The notes below the pieces were generated by a model. That model had not been told where the DNA came from, searched no databases, and was given only the letters and a program-made list of their open reading frames with translations. Positions 1-8,430 of a stretch of DNA of 62,116 nucleotides are shown here, piece by piece. The position numbers were made by a program, and so were the translations under genes. Every line of letters begins with the position of its first letter. Position 1 is the first letter of the stretch. The DNA is from Oscillospiraceae bacterium (GTDB lineage Bacteria > Bacillota > Clostridia > Oscillospirales > Ruminococcaceae): contig WRAV01000008.1 of the NCBI GenBank assembly GCA_009780025.1, forward strand, positions 1 to 62,116, given 5' to 3'.

Positions 1-5
1 ACATA

Positions 6-482
6 CTTTTCTTTGTCTCGCCAAAGAGAAAGTAAGCAAAAGAAAGGCGACTGGGGGAGGACCGGGTTTGCTCCAAGACCAGTCGCAAACAACTCCCCCA
101 GGCCCCCTCTCCACGGACAGGTGAGCGAAAACTGGAACGTTTGTCGGTGTGTAATTCTCGCGAGCTCCCGACTTGTCAACGGGGGCAGGAGTGACAGTAG
201 ACGCCTTCTAATTTCAGCCCTCTTGGCCAATCACAAACTTACCTAGCCGCTATGCGAGCCCGGGGTTAGAGTAAGGAATCTTTGCGGTGAGGTACTCGCT
301 GTTGACTGTGGAGCTGTATCACTCGTCCGCAAACCTACCGCTACATCCAACGTGTCCTTGACCTACCAGTGGGGGTCTGGGGGAGTTGTCTGCGAAGCAC
401 GTCCTTATGTGCGTAGCAAGACCGGTCCTCCCCCAGTCGCCTTTCTTTGCTTACTTTATTTGGCGAGACAAAGAAAGTAAGT
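6..482. repeat. Structured repeat element with inverted terminal arms
   Basis: No protein gene is supported in bases 1-653. The left arm (about 6-64) and right arm (about 422-482) are near-perfect inverted copies of each other. Each arm contains a smaller palindrome built on CTTACTTT...AAAGTAAG and a GGGGGAGGACCGG block. Next to each arm lies a further hairpin in which a CTGGGGGAG-type sequence pairs with CTCCCCCAG. A second, partial copy lies at 14117-14310. The arrangement resembles a MITE-like or REP-like element. The window opens inside or at its edge, so the outer boundary is unknown. Confidence 0.6.
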
Positions 483-653
483 GCCCCCGCGGCACAAGCG
501 GCACATTATATCTCGCCCACAGGCGAATCAAAATTATGATCTTGAACTTGACCTTAGAACTTGAACTTTAGAAACCCGTACGGCCAATGGCCGTCCCTAC
601 AACGACAGGTTCGCGGGGAGTGGCAGGAAGCCCAGAGGCCTTGACCTAGCCCC

Positions 654-1919
654 TTAGCCCGCACCAGCCCCCAATGCCTCCTTGGCATTAGCCAGCATCA
701 GCCGTATCCGGTTCTCTTGGTTAATCCGCGAGGCACCCGGGTCGTAGTCGACCGCTACAATGTTGGCCTCGGGGTGGTTATCCTTAATCTTGCGAATCAT
801 TCCCTTGGCTACTATATGGTTGGGTAGGCAACCAAAGGGCTGCGCCGAAACAATGTTGCTTACACCGCCATGGATAAGCTCGATCATATCGGCGGTCAGC
901 AGCCAACCCTCGCCCATCTTAACGCCGTGGTCGAGGTAGCCTTCAGTCATTTTCATAATGCTGGCAAAGTCTGCCGGCGGGCGGAAAACGCCCTGCTTGT
1001 TTATAGCACGTATCATCTGGCGCTGGCGGCTCATCAGGTACCAGAGGGCCAGCCGGTGGAGGTAGTACCCAAACCCGGCCTTGCCGTACAGCTTTTTGTC
1101 GTAGATGTATCCGTGCGACCAGTACATGATAAAGTCGAGTATGCCGGTGTTGACAACTTCGGCCCCTTCGTCTACCAGAAATTTTTCTAAGTCGTTATTG
1201 CCCAAAGGGGCGTACTTGAGGTAGATTTCGCCCACAATACCGACCTTTACTTTGGGTGTTCTGCGCAAGGGAATCTTGGCAAAGTCGGCGAGAATCGCCT
1301 TGTAGTTGCGCCCAAGCATGACAAACCTTGGGCTTGACATCTGCCTGAGCAGCCGCTGGTTCCAGGTATTGACAAGGGCAATGCTCTCGCCCTTGTTGAT
1401 CTCGTATGGGATACACTGGTTTACGATACCCATCATAAAGTCGGAGTAAAGGATACAGTGGAACATTTTGACCAGCATCTTGGTTGAGATGGGTAGGCTG
1501 GCTTGCTTTTCCAGCCCGGAAAAGTTTAGAGAGAGCACGGGCACATGCCCCAGCCCTTGTTGCTCGAGGGCTTTGCGCAGAAGCGCAATATAATTTGACG
1601 CCCGACAACCGCCTCCAGTCTGGCTCATCAGCAGGGCGGTTTTGTCCAGGTCGTACTGCCCGCTTTTGAGGGCGTCTATTAGCTGGCCGATTACCAGGAG
1701 GGCAGGGTAGCAGGTGTCGTTGTGGACGGTCTTTAACCCCTGTTCGATTATCCCCTTGTGGTTGGTTTTTATTACCACTGCCTTAAAACCATGCTGGCGC
1801 AGAACCCCCTCGATAAGGTCGAAGTGGAAGGAGAGCATGTCCGGCAAAAGGATGGTATAGTCGCGCTTCATTTCTTCGGTGAAGACAGGTTTTTCTATGA
1901 TTTTGTGGCTGCTAGACAT
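654..1919 (-). CDS. 2-hydroxyacyl-CoA dehydratase-like protein (COG3581 type)
   Basis: A 421-residue protein resembling the dehydratase D-component-like family that accompanies large BadF-type ATPases in Clostridia. Visible marks are a YTILLPDM start, a conserved HNDTCYPALL segment with a Cys that could bind an iron-sulfur cluster, a TGGGCRASNY segment with a second Cys, and a C-terminal stretch around QPFGCLPNH with a third. It overlaps the stop of the upstream ATPase gene by 8 bases, so the two are almost certainly co-translated. In known relatives the ATPase drives electrons uphill into a dehydratase or double-cubane protein. The substrate here is unknown and I do not assign one. Confidence 0.75.
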   Translation of the reverse strand: MSSSHKIIEKPVFTEEMKRDYTILLPDMLSFHFDLIEGVLRQHGFKAVVIKTNHKGIIEQGLKTVHNDTCYPALLVIGQLIDALKSGQYDLDKTALLMSQTGGGCRASNYIALLRKALEQQGLGHVPVLSLNFSGLEKQASLPISTKMLVKMFHCILYSDFMMGIVNQCIPYEINKGESIALVNTWNQRLLRQMSSPRFVMLGRNYKAILADFAKIPLRRTPKVKVGIVGEIYLKYAPLGNNDLEKFLVDEGAEVVNTGILDFIMYWSHGYIYDKKLYGKAGFGYYLHRLALWYLMSRQRQMIRAINKQGVFRPPADFASIMKMTEGYLDHGVKMGEGWLLTADMIELIHGGVSNIVSAQPFGCLPNHIVAKGMIRKIKDNHPEANIVAVDYDPGASRINQENRIRLMLANAKEALGAGAG

Positions 1920-4875
1920 GAGCAGTCGCCTCCTTTCCTTCCCTTTCCTTGATTGCCGCCAAGAGGCTGCGCAGGCGGATTTTGGCCGCTCCCAGATTGC
2001 TTATTTCGTCAATTTTTAGCTGAGTGTAGAACTTGCCGGAGCTGCGCAGGATGTCGCGCACTTCGTCACTAGTTACAGCGTCCAGTCCGCAGCCGAATGA
2101 GACCAGCTGTATAAGCTGGGAGGTTTCATGTTCGGCCACAAATTTAGCGGCACTGAACATTCTCGCATGGTAAGTCCATTGGTTGAGGATATTAAGCTGT
2201 GGCTTGCCCCGCCGTGGCACGCTGTCATCGGTCAAAACCACAAACCCCAGCGAGGTCAGCAGCTTGTCGATCCCGTGTATTATCTCCGGGTCGATGTGGT
2301 AGGGCCGGCCAGCGAGCACAATCATCCGTTTTCCGTGCTGCGTGGCGTACTCAAGAGCCCGGCTGCCTGCCTCCTGGATATCTTGCTGGTGGACCGCGTA
2401 GCCGGTGTATCCCGCCCTTGCAGCAGCCGCCAACTTGTCCTTTGTGAGCCCGGGCACTATCGGCTCTAGTATTGGGTAAACCCGCCTTAGGAAGAACGCC
2501 TCGTCGTTCAGACTTAGGTGGGGGCAGAGGTATTTAGTCTCCCGCAGGTTGGCAACATTGGCCCCGATAGCCTCGGGGTAGTAGGCCACTACCGGACAAT
2601 TGTAGTTGTTGTCGGCTATACCCTCGTCAAAGTTATAGGTCATGCACGGGTAAAAGATGAAGTCGAGGTTTTGCTCGCATAGGGCTTCTATATGGCCGTG
2701 GGCGATCTTAGCCGGGTAGCAGACAGTGTCTGATGGGATTGTAGCCTGCCCATGCATATAGAGTTCCCGGTTGCTATGGCCGCTAAGCACGACATCGCAG
2801 CCAATCCTGTCGAAAAACGGCGCCCAGAAGGGCAGGGTGTCATAGATATTCATAACCAAGGGGATGCCTACCTTAGGCCGGTTTCCGCGGACTTTGGGGA
2901 GCGCGTGCAGTTTTTCATACTTATATGCCACAAGGTTGGGCAGCTCGGAAGCCGAAGGAGCCCCTGCGCCCAGCTCACATTTATTGCCGGAGATAAACTT
3001 CTTCCCGCTTCCGAAGGTGTTCACAGTCAGCGCGCAGTTGTTGGTGCATCGCCTACAGGTGGCCGGGGTAGCACTGTGGGTAAAGGCCTCCAGCCCTTCG
3101 GAAGTGATGAGGCTACTCTGCGTCTCTACATTTTGGGCACGGTCTATAGCGTGCAAGGCCGACCCGTAAGCACCCATAAGTTCGGAGATTGAGAGGCGGA
3201 CAACGTCACGGCCCAGCTCCTGCTCGAAGGAGCGGAGCACCGCGTCGTTGAGGAAAGTGCCGCCCTGGACTACTATATGGCTGCCAAGCTCGTCCGCGCT
3301 GCGGGCCCGGATGACTTTGTACAGCGCGTTCTTGATGACTGAAATAGCAAGGCCGGCCGAAATATCCCCCACCGTGCAGCCATCCTTTTGCGCCTGCTTG
3401 ACCGACGAATTCATAAAGACGGTGCAGCGGGTACCCAGGTCGACCGGGTTCTCGGCAAAGAGGGCCAACCGGGCAAACTCGTCTATCTCGTAGCCCAGCG
3501 AAGTCGCGAATGTCTGGATAAACGAGCCGCACCCGGAAGAGCAGGCCTCGTTGAGTATAACGTCATCCACCCCGCCATCCCGGATAGTGAAGCACTTGAT
3601 ATCCTGCCCGCCAATGTCGATGATAAAGTCGACATCCGGGTCGAAGTGCCGGGCGGCTGTGAAGTGGGCCAGAGTTTCGACAAGGCCGTGGTCAATGCCG
3701 AAGGCTTCACGCATCAGCTCTTCGCCGTAGCCGGTCACAGCACTTCCGGCAATCTCAATTCTGCCCGCGCATAGCCTGTGGATATGCTCCAGTTGCGCCT
3801 TAACCACCGGCAGCGGGTTGCCGCCGTTGCTGACGTAATGCTTGTATAAAATCGCGCCGTCCTCGGCTAGCAGTACCAGCTTGGTAGTAGTACTACCCGC
3901 GTCAATACCAAGATAGGCGCGGCCAGAGTAGCCGGTAATCTCCCGGTGCTCGACGTTCATTTTGTCGTGACGGGACTTGAATGCGTCGTATGCAGCCTGA
4001 CTTTCAAAGAGCGGAGGCTGGCTCTCGAGCACTGCGGTTTTGTCCGGAGCCTTGCGCAGCCGCCGGATTAACTCGTCGTAGGTTAGAGCGCTCTCGTCCG
4101 GTAGGGTAGCCGCGTGGTATGCGCTGCCAAGTGCCACAAAGTTTGGTGCCAACTCTGGGAAGGTAGCGCTATTTTCATCCAGGTTTAGAGTCTGAGTGAA
4201 CTGCCGCTGCAGCCCTTTCATGAAGGAGAGCGGCCCGCCCAAAAAGAGCACGTTGCCCTCTATTTTGCGGCCTTGTGCAAGCCCGGCGATAGTTTGTTCG
4301 ACCACCGCCTGGAAGATAGACGCTGCCAGGTCTTCCTTGCGGGCACCCTGGTTTAGCAGGGGTTGAATATCGCTCTTAGCGAACACACCGCACCTGGAGG
4401 CAATGGGGTAGATCTTTTCGGCTTTTGCGCTGAGCTCGTCCAGCTTGTCGATGCTGACGCCCAACAAAGTGGCCATCTGGTCGATGAAGGAGCCGGTGCC
4501 TCCGGCGCAGGTGCCGTTCATCCGGTCCTCAAGCACACCGCCGAAAAAAATTATCTTGGCATCCTCGCCACCCAGTTCAATGACTACGTCGGTCGCAGGG
4601 GCGTCGCGCCGAACAGCCCCTGCAGTAGCGAATACTTCCTGCACAAAGCCCAGTCCGTACTCCTTTGAGATGCCCAGCCCGGCTGAACCGGTAACCGCCA
4701 CCTTGAGCTGGTGGCCCTGCAAAATATGACCTAAGCTTTCAAGGTGCTCGAGAGTGGTTTCGCGCACCTTGGACATATGCCGCTTATAGCTTTTTTCGAC
4801 TATCTGGTCATTTTCATCGAGCACCACGGTCTTAAGAGTGGTACTGCCGACGTCTATTCCAACTTTGTATATCAT
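1912..4875 (-). CDS. Large BadF/BadG-type ATPase with two activase domains and DUF2229
   Basis: This 987-residue protein starts at the ATG at 4875, which follows a GGAGGTG ribosome binding site about 11 bases upstream; an upstream in-frame extension lacks one. It has two ASKHA ATPase domains. The first begins at GIDVGSTTLK and carries NGTCAGGTGSFIDQ. The second begins near residue 320 at GIDAGSTTTK and carries NEACSSGCGSFI. The Cys residues in these loops match the cluster ligands of 2-hydroxyglutaryl-CoA dehydratase activases. A Cys-rich DUF2229 region follows from about residue 625. The likely role is ATP-driven electron transfer to the protein encoded next. In many relatives the two genes are fused. 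Confidence 0.8.
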   Translation of the reverse strand: MIYKVGIDVGSTTLKTVVLDENDQIVEKSYKRHMSKVRETTLEHLESLGHILQGHQLKVAVTGSAGLGISKEYGLGFVQEVFATAGAVRRDAPATDVVIELGGEDAKIIFFGGVLEDRMNGTCAGGTGSFIDQMATLLGVSIDKLDELSAKAEKIYPIASRCGVFAKSDIQPLLNQGARKEDLAASIFQAVVEQTIAGLAQGRKIEGNVLFLGGPLSFMKGLQRQFTQTLNLDENSATFPELAPNFVALGSAYHAATLPDESALTYDELIRRLRKAPDKTAVLESQPPLFESQAAYDAFKSRHDKMNVEHREITGYSGRAYLGIDAGSTTTKLVLLAEDGAILYKHYVSNGGNPLPVVKAQLEHIHRLCAGRIEIAGSAVTGYGEELMREAFGIDHGLVETLAHFTAARHFDPDVDFIIDIGGQDIKCFTIRDGGVDDVILNEACSSGCGSFIQTFATSLGYEIDEFARLALFAENPVDLGTRCTVFMNSSVKQAQKDGCTVGDISAGLAISVIKNALYKVIRARSADELGSHIVVQGGTFLNDAVLRSFEQELGRDVVRLSISELMGAYGSALHAIDRAQNVETQSSLITSEGLEAFTHSATPATCRRCTNNCALTVNTFGSGKKFISGNKCELGAGAPSASELPNLVAYKYEKLHALPKVRGNRPKVGIPLVMNIYDTLPFWAPFFDRIGCDVVLSGHSNRELYMHGQATIPSDTVCYPAKIAHGHIEALCEQNLDFIFYPCMTYNFDEGIADNNYNCPVVAYYPEAIGANVANLRETKYLCPHLSLNDEAFFLRRVYPILEPIVPGLTKDKLAAAARAGYTGYAVHQQDIQEAGSRALEYATQHGKRMIVLAGRPYHIDPEIIHGIDKLLTSLGFVVLTDDSVPRRGKPQLNILNQWTYHARMFSAAKFVAEHETSQLIQLVSFGCGLDAVTSDEVRDILRSSGKFYTQLKIDEISNLGAAKIRLRSLLAAIKEREGKEATAHV

Positions 4876-4921
4876 GTTGGGGAAGTCACCTCCGGGGAGA
4901 GCACAGCAATCTGCAAATCGA

Positions 4922-5326
4922 CTATTCACTTGCCCAGTCGGTTATTTGCAAGCCGCTTATATTTTCAAAGTCTTTGGTGTTGTTTGTAACGAGTGTGCAG
5001 CCGTTTTCTAGACAAAAGGCAGCTATAATTATATCAGAATCGCTTACTGTCAAGCGCTTGCTGTAGAGCTCGGCGTAAATTTCGGCAGCGCGTTCCCAAA
5101 CTTGGATGGTCATTGCACCTGACAAGCAGTTATCGCAAATAACTCTGTAAGCCGCTTCATGCCTAGGAACGGGCTTGATTTTAAGTCCGCGCCGAACTTC
5201 ATAGTGTACAAAGGGTGGGATTACAAGCTGAGAGTTGCTCTTTCTCACCTTTTTTCTATTTTCCTGAACCGATGGGGTGCCGCGCATGAGATAAATAACG
5301 GTATTTGTGTCGAGAGCATACTTCAT
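4922..5326 (-). CDS. vapC: PIN-domain toxin, VapC family
   Basis: A 134-residue PIN-domain ribonuclease. The N-terminal YALDTNTVIYLMRG carries the first catalytic Asp. Acidic residues follow in the SDSDIIIAAFCLENG segment and in the late TNNTKDFENI motif. VapC toxins cleave RNA, often the initiator tRNA. The start at 5326 is chosen because it directly begins the PIN fold and lies 4 bases after the antitoxin stop, with a GAGGTG site upstream; a longer upstream frame would run through the antitoxin stop. The pair sits between the dehydratase module and recO and is probably an independent addiction or stress module. Confidence 0.85.
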   Translation of the reverse strand: MKYALDTNTVIYLMRGTPSVQENRKKVRKSNSQLVIPPFVHYEVRRGLKIKPVPRHEAAYRVICDNCLSGAMTIQVWERAAEIYAELYSKRLTVSDSDIIIAAFCLENGCTLVTNNTKDFENISGLQITDWASE

Positions 5327-5330
5327 ACCG

Positions 5331-5633
5331 CTACACCTCATCAAAATCGATAAGCTCACGACCAAGCTTGGTGCGGGGAAAATCTTGAAGATGCGGCTTT
5401 TCGCTCATCTCCGAAACTATTCTATCAAGCTCATCCCAAGTGTCGGCATTTTTGTCAAGCTCATTCCATGCATGAGCCTTTTCATCGTGGGCATCCCACG
5501 TGCAGGCTCTCTCGTCGCGCAGCTCATCCAATACCGTGACAACCACCCGGCGGCGACCTCGCAAATGCACAGGCGGTGCTATCAGATGAACTTGCCCATT
5601 TTCCTCAAGATATCCCTCGTATGCCTGTAGCAT
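5331..5633 (-). CDS. Antitoxin partner of VapC, with internal 10-residue repeats
   Basis: A 100-residue protein placed directly upstream of the PIN toxin and spaced 4 bases from it. The N-terminal part (LIAPPVHLRGRRRVVVTVLD) looks like the short DNA-binding or dimerisation strand region seen in many small antitoxins. The middle holds three imperfect 10-residue units with Trp at equal spacing, encoded by 30-base repeats at 5418-5507. The C-terminal tail is the likely toxin-binding part. An AAAGGGG site precedes the ATG. The antitoxin role is inferred from gene order, size and coupling, not from a clear family match. Confidence 0.65.
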   Translation of the reverse strand: MLQAYEGYLEENGQVHLIAPPVHLRGRRRVVVTVLDELRDERACTWDAHDEKAHAWNELDKNADTWDELDRIVSEMSEKPHLQDFPRTKLGRELIDFDEV

Positions 5634-5799
5634 TTACTTCAGCCCCTTTCATTTGTATTATACGATAAATAGCGGGTTGCGTCAAACTTTGGGCCTATCT
5701 AATTAATAGGATACATGACCCAATATTCTGTCAAGAGCGCGCTGGTGGTGAGAGCTTATATCCACTCATCATAGGCCACTTCCTATGTAGATATTGCCA

Positions 5800-6555
5800 T
5801 CAATTAACAATCGCACTCTTATACATCTCCAGAGCTGGAAAACTTCGCTCTGCCCGGGTTAGCAAATACTGCTCGCTTATCCAACTAAGCGCTCGCAGCC
5901 CGTCATCCCCCAGTGTAAACGAAAAGAGCCGCTCGGCAGGCGCATAAATTATATGCCGCATAGCTGCCAAAACCCCCGCGCTGACCGACACGCCGCCAGA
6001 CTTGGGTACACCCTCTTCTTGTAAGCAGGGACCGCAAGAGAGCTCGCCCTCCCGGGGGAAGAAGATCATATCCTCGCCATTGTACTCTGCACAAAAGCGA
6101 CAACCGACAAGGTCGGGCATAAACCCGGCCAGGGTGAGCAGCCGCAGCTCAAAAATCGGTTTAAGCTGGGCAGGTTCACGCTTGCTTTCCTCTAGGATAT
6201 GCAGACAGTTAAGCAGCAGGCGCAGCGGTTCGTCGGCGGACTCTCCTGCGGTTAGCAGCTCACCCGCAAGCTGGGCGAAGTAAGAGGCCAGGCAGAGCTT
6301 TGCAAAGTCGGCGCGCACCCCAAAAAATATCTGGTTAGAGTCGGCCTTGTCCACGCTAACCCGCCCTCGATGGGTAAACAGCACAAACCGCGAGTAGCTC
6401 AGCGCTTCGGTGGAGGCCGCCATTTTTGAGCGCATGGTGCCCGTCCGGTTGGCGTAGGCGGTGATAAGCCCCAGCTCAGCGGTGAGGATATGCAACAGCC
6501 TGTCCCCCTCAAGAGCGCGGGCACGCAGTACAATGCCGTCGATGGTTGTGTTCAT
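5800..6555 (-). CDS. recO: DNA repair protein RecO
   Basis: At 251 residues this is the usual length for RecO, which loads RecA onto SSB-coated DNA through RecR and anneals strands. The N-terminal OB fold begins TIDGIVLRARALEGDRLL. A zinc-binding pair, CRFC near residue 153 and CGPC near residue 178, lies in the C-terminal half as in Gram-positive RecO. It stays near era, ybeY and phoH, as in many Firmicutes, but a divergent HTH/membrane pair separates it from era. The 160 bases downstream hold nothing I can name. Confidence 0.93.
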   Translation of the reverse strand: MNTTIDGIVLRARALEGDRLLHILTAELGLITAYANRTGTMRSKMAASTEALSYSRFVLFTHRGRVSVDKADSNQIFFGVRADFAKLCLASYFAQLAGELLTAGESADEPLRLLLNCLHILEESKREPAQLKPIFELRLLTLAGFMPDLVGCRFCAEYNGEDMIFFPREGELSCGPCLQEEGVPKSGGVSVSAGVLAAMRHIIYAPAERLFSFTLGDDGLRALSWISEQYLLTRAERSFPALEMYKSAIVN

Positions 6556-6594
6556 GTAAGCCTCTCTTGCTATTAACTTAAATATTGCTTATGA

Positions 6595-6623
6595 TTGACC
6601 TTAACATTGTTCAATGTTATACT
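6595..6623 (+). promoter_or_regulatory. Sigma-A-type promoter overlapping a palindromic operator candidate
   Basis: TTGACC at 6595-6600 and TATACT at 6618-6623 are separated by exactly 17 bases. The spacer contains the inverted repeat AACATTG-TT-CAATGTT (6603-6618), an ideal place for a repressor. The first gene downstream encodes a helix-turn-helix protein, so autoregulation is plausible. Confidence 0.7.
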
Positions 6624-6669
6624 AAACAATATTAAAGTGAATTCGTCGGATGGAAAGGCGGTTGCTTGC

Positions 6670-6966
6670 ATGGCAATTGAAGTTGTGCCGGAATGGATGG
6701 TAAACCTAGAGGACGAGGATATCATATTTATCAAGAAGTTTTTGCAGGCTTCCGGTTCTCTAAAAGAGATTGCACGGCAGTATGAAGTCACCTACCCAAC
6801 GGTGCGGCTGCGGCTTGACAAGCTGATACAAAAAATCCAAATCAGCGAGGATACCGGAAGCGAGCCATATGTTTCGTTTATAAAGCGCCTGGCTCTCAGC
6901 GACAAGATTGATTTTGATACCGCAAAAATTTTAATTTCCGAGTACAAAAAGATTGGGGGAGTTTAA
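6670..6966 (+). CDS. DUF2089-like helix-turn-helix regulator
   Basis: A 98-residue protein whose central part (EDIIFIKKFLQASGSLKE, then YPTVRLRLDKLI) matches the DNA-binding half of DUF2089-type proteins. It lacks the zinc-ribbon N-terminus seen in many members. The ATG at 6670 follows a GGAAAGG ribosome site; an upstream frame extension would overlap the promoter. It is the first gene of a two-gene operon with a membrane protein, transcribed away from recO. It probably controls its own promoter and perhaps the membrane partner, resembling small regulator/membrane-protein stress operons. The target signal is unknown. Confidence 0.7.
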   Translation: MAIEVVPEWMVNLEDEDIIFIKKFLQASGSLKEIARQYEVTYPTVRLRLDKLIQKIQISEDTGSEPYVSFIKRLALSDKIDFDTAKILISEYKKIGGV

Positions 6967-7362
6967 GTGGTGGCTATGCGGATGTCTTTTCTTGCTATTC
7001 TGCTTGCTGTTCTTGTCGGAATAGTATTTTTGCAGGTATACTTGTCGAAGAAAGAGAGTAAGTGGCCGGGTCTGCTGTTGCCCCTAATTACATTTATCAT
7101 TTCGATTATGGCTGTTCTTGGCATGGCCGTGTATGTCGAAACCGGAGTCTTTACTCAAGCGGAGTATATAGACGGCGAGTGGGTCGTAGTTTTAGAAGAA
7201 GTCCGCCGAGAAGTAACTCTCGGCGCGGTAGCAGGTATTATAAGCACTTTTCTGCTGATGAACATACCCACAGTTATTTTGCTCGTAATATATGCGTCCT
7301 GCAGGGGAAAGCAATGCAGACAACGTGCTCTGGAAAAAATGAGCATACAAGACCTGGAGTAG
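6967..7362 (+). CDS. Small membrane protein, operon partner of the HTH regulator
   Basis: A 131-residue protein with three predicted membrane segments: residues 5-25 (SFLAILLAVLVGIVF), about 36-57, and about 86-108. It ends in a short basic cytoplasmic tail containing Cys residues. It begins at a GTG directly after the regulator stop, with a GGGGGAG site 5 bases upstream; an ATG 9 bases further in is possible. I recognise no family. Co-transcription with a DUF2089-like regulator suggests that the regulator senses or controls this membrane component. Confidence 0.65.
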   Translation: MVAMRMSFLAILLAVLVGIVFLQVYLSKKESKWPGLLLPLITFIISIMAVLGMAVYVETGVFTQAEYIDGEWVVVLEEVRREVTLGAVAGIISTFLLMNIPTVILLVIYASCRGKQCRQRALEKMSIQDLE

Positions 7363-7446
7363 GGGCGCCACTTGTCGTGCCCGCACGTGTCACCACAAAC
7401 AAAAGGTTTGTGATAAAATGCGGGACGCGCAGGGGCGCGTCCCCTA
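7361..7446. repeat. Palindromic intergenic repeat of the TAGGGGCG family
   Basis: The gap between two converging genes is filled by an inverted repeat whose ends read GTAGGGGCG and CGCGTCCCCTAC, with inner arms GTGCCCGCAC and AATGCGGGAC. Related repeats lie at 13891-14034, 31751-31890, 35650-35730 and 36984-37270. It could also act as a bidirectional terminator. Confidence 0.6.
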
Positions 7447-8340
7447 CTAGCTAAATCCCAATTCCCGCAGCGACCCTGGCCTGTTACGCCAGTCCTTGCG
7501 CACCTTTACCCAGCATTGGAGGTTGACTTTACCCCCCAAAAACCGCTCAATTGAGCGCCGGGCAGCGCTAGCCGTGTTCTTGATTGCCTGCCCGCCCTTG
7601 CCCACGATAATCCCCTTGTGGGTATCTTTTTCGCAGTAAACAATGGCATCAATGTCTATTATATCGCCCTGTTCGCGCTCGCGCATTTTCTCAATTACCA
7701 CGGCTGTCCCGTGTGGAATCTCGTCTTGTAGGTAACGCAGCAGCGCTTCCCGGAAGAGCTCGGCAACGATTACTCGCTCAGGCTGCTCGGTGTAGGCGTC
7801 CGGCTCAAAGTAGTGGGGCCCCGGTTTGCAGAAGCGCTCAAGCTGGCCTAGCAGCAGCTCAATGCCGTCCCCGTTTTTGGCGCTAATTGGTACAACTTCC
7901 GCCAAGGGTGCCAGTGCGGAGAAGGCTTCGATCTTCTCCATCATCAGCCCTTTTTGCGGTAGCGAGTCGATTTTGTTCACCACCAGAACTATCGGTGTGC
8001 TCCGCCCGCTCAGCCGCTCAAGCAGGGTGGCCTCCATAGGGTGAACCGGACCTTGCGGTTCGGTTACCAGTAAGGCTGCGTCCACGTCGGCAAGGCCCTG
8101 GTTTATTTCGCCGGCCATGTACTCGCCCAGGCGGGTGCGCGGGGCGTGTATCCCCGGGGTGTCGATAAAGACAAACTGTCGTTCCTCGCGGGTGAGTATG
8201 CCGGTTATCCGGTTGCGGGTGGTCTGTGGTTTCCCGGAGACTATGGCCACATGCTCGCCCACCAGTGCGTTGAGCAAGGTGGACTTGCCTACGTTGGGCC
8301 GCCCGACTATTGAGATGAATGCGCTGGTAGTACTTTGCAT
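7447..8340 (-). CDS. era: GTPase Era
   Basis: A 297-residue essential GTPase that binds the 3' end of 16S rRNA during assembly of the small ribosomal subunit. The G domain shows GRPNVGKST (G1), a switch region with PQTTRNRI, DTPG (G3) and NKID (G4). The C-terminal KH domain carries VGKGGQAIK followed by ARRSIERFL. Length and domain order are standard. It lies downstream of ybeY and phoH on the same strand, with a Uma2-type gene inserted between. Confidence 0.96.
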   Translation of the reverse strand: MQSTTSAFISIVGRPNVGKSTLLNALVGEHVAIVSGKPQTTRNRITGILTREERQFVFIDTPGIHAPRTRLGEYMAGEINQGLADVDAALLVTEPQGPVHPMEATLLERLSGRSTPIVLVVNKIDSLPQKGLMMEKIEAFSALAPLAEVVPISAKNGDGIELLLGQLERFCKPGPHYFEPDAYTEQPERVIVAELFREALLRYLQDEIPHGTAVVIEKMREREQGDIIDIDAIVYCEKDTHKGIIVGKGGQAIKNTASAARRSIERFLGGKVNLQCWVKVRKDWRNRPGSLRELGFS

Positions 8341-8430
8341 GATGGTCTCCTTCTTTGCAGGGGACGCAGACCGGGGCGTCCCGCCCTATATAGCCCTGCC
8401 ATATCTCGTACCGGCATACGGGCCCCAAGT

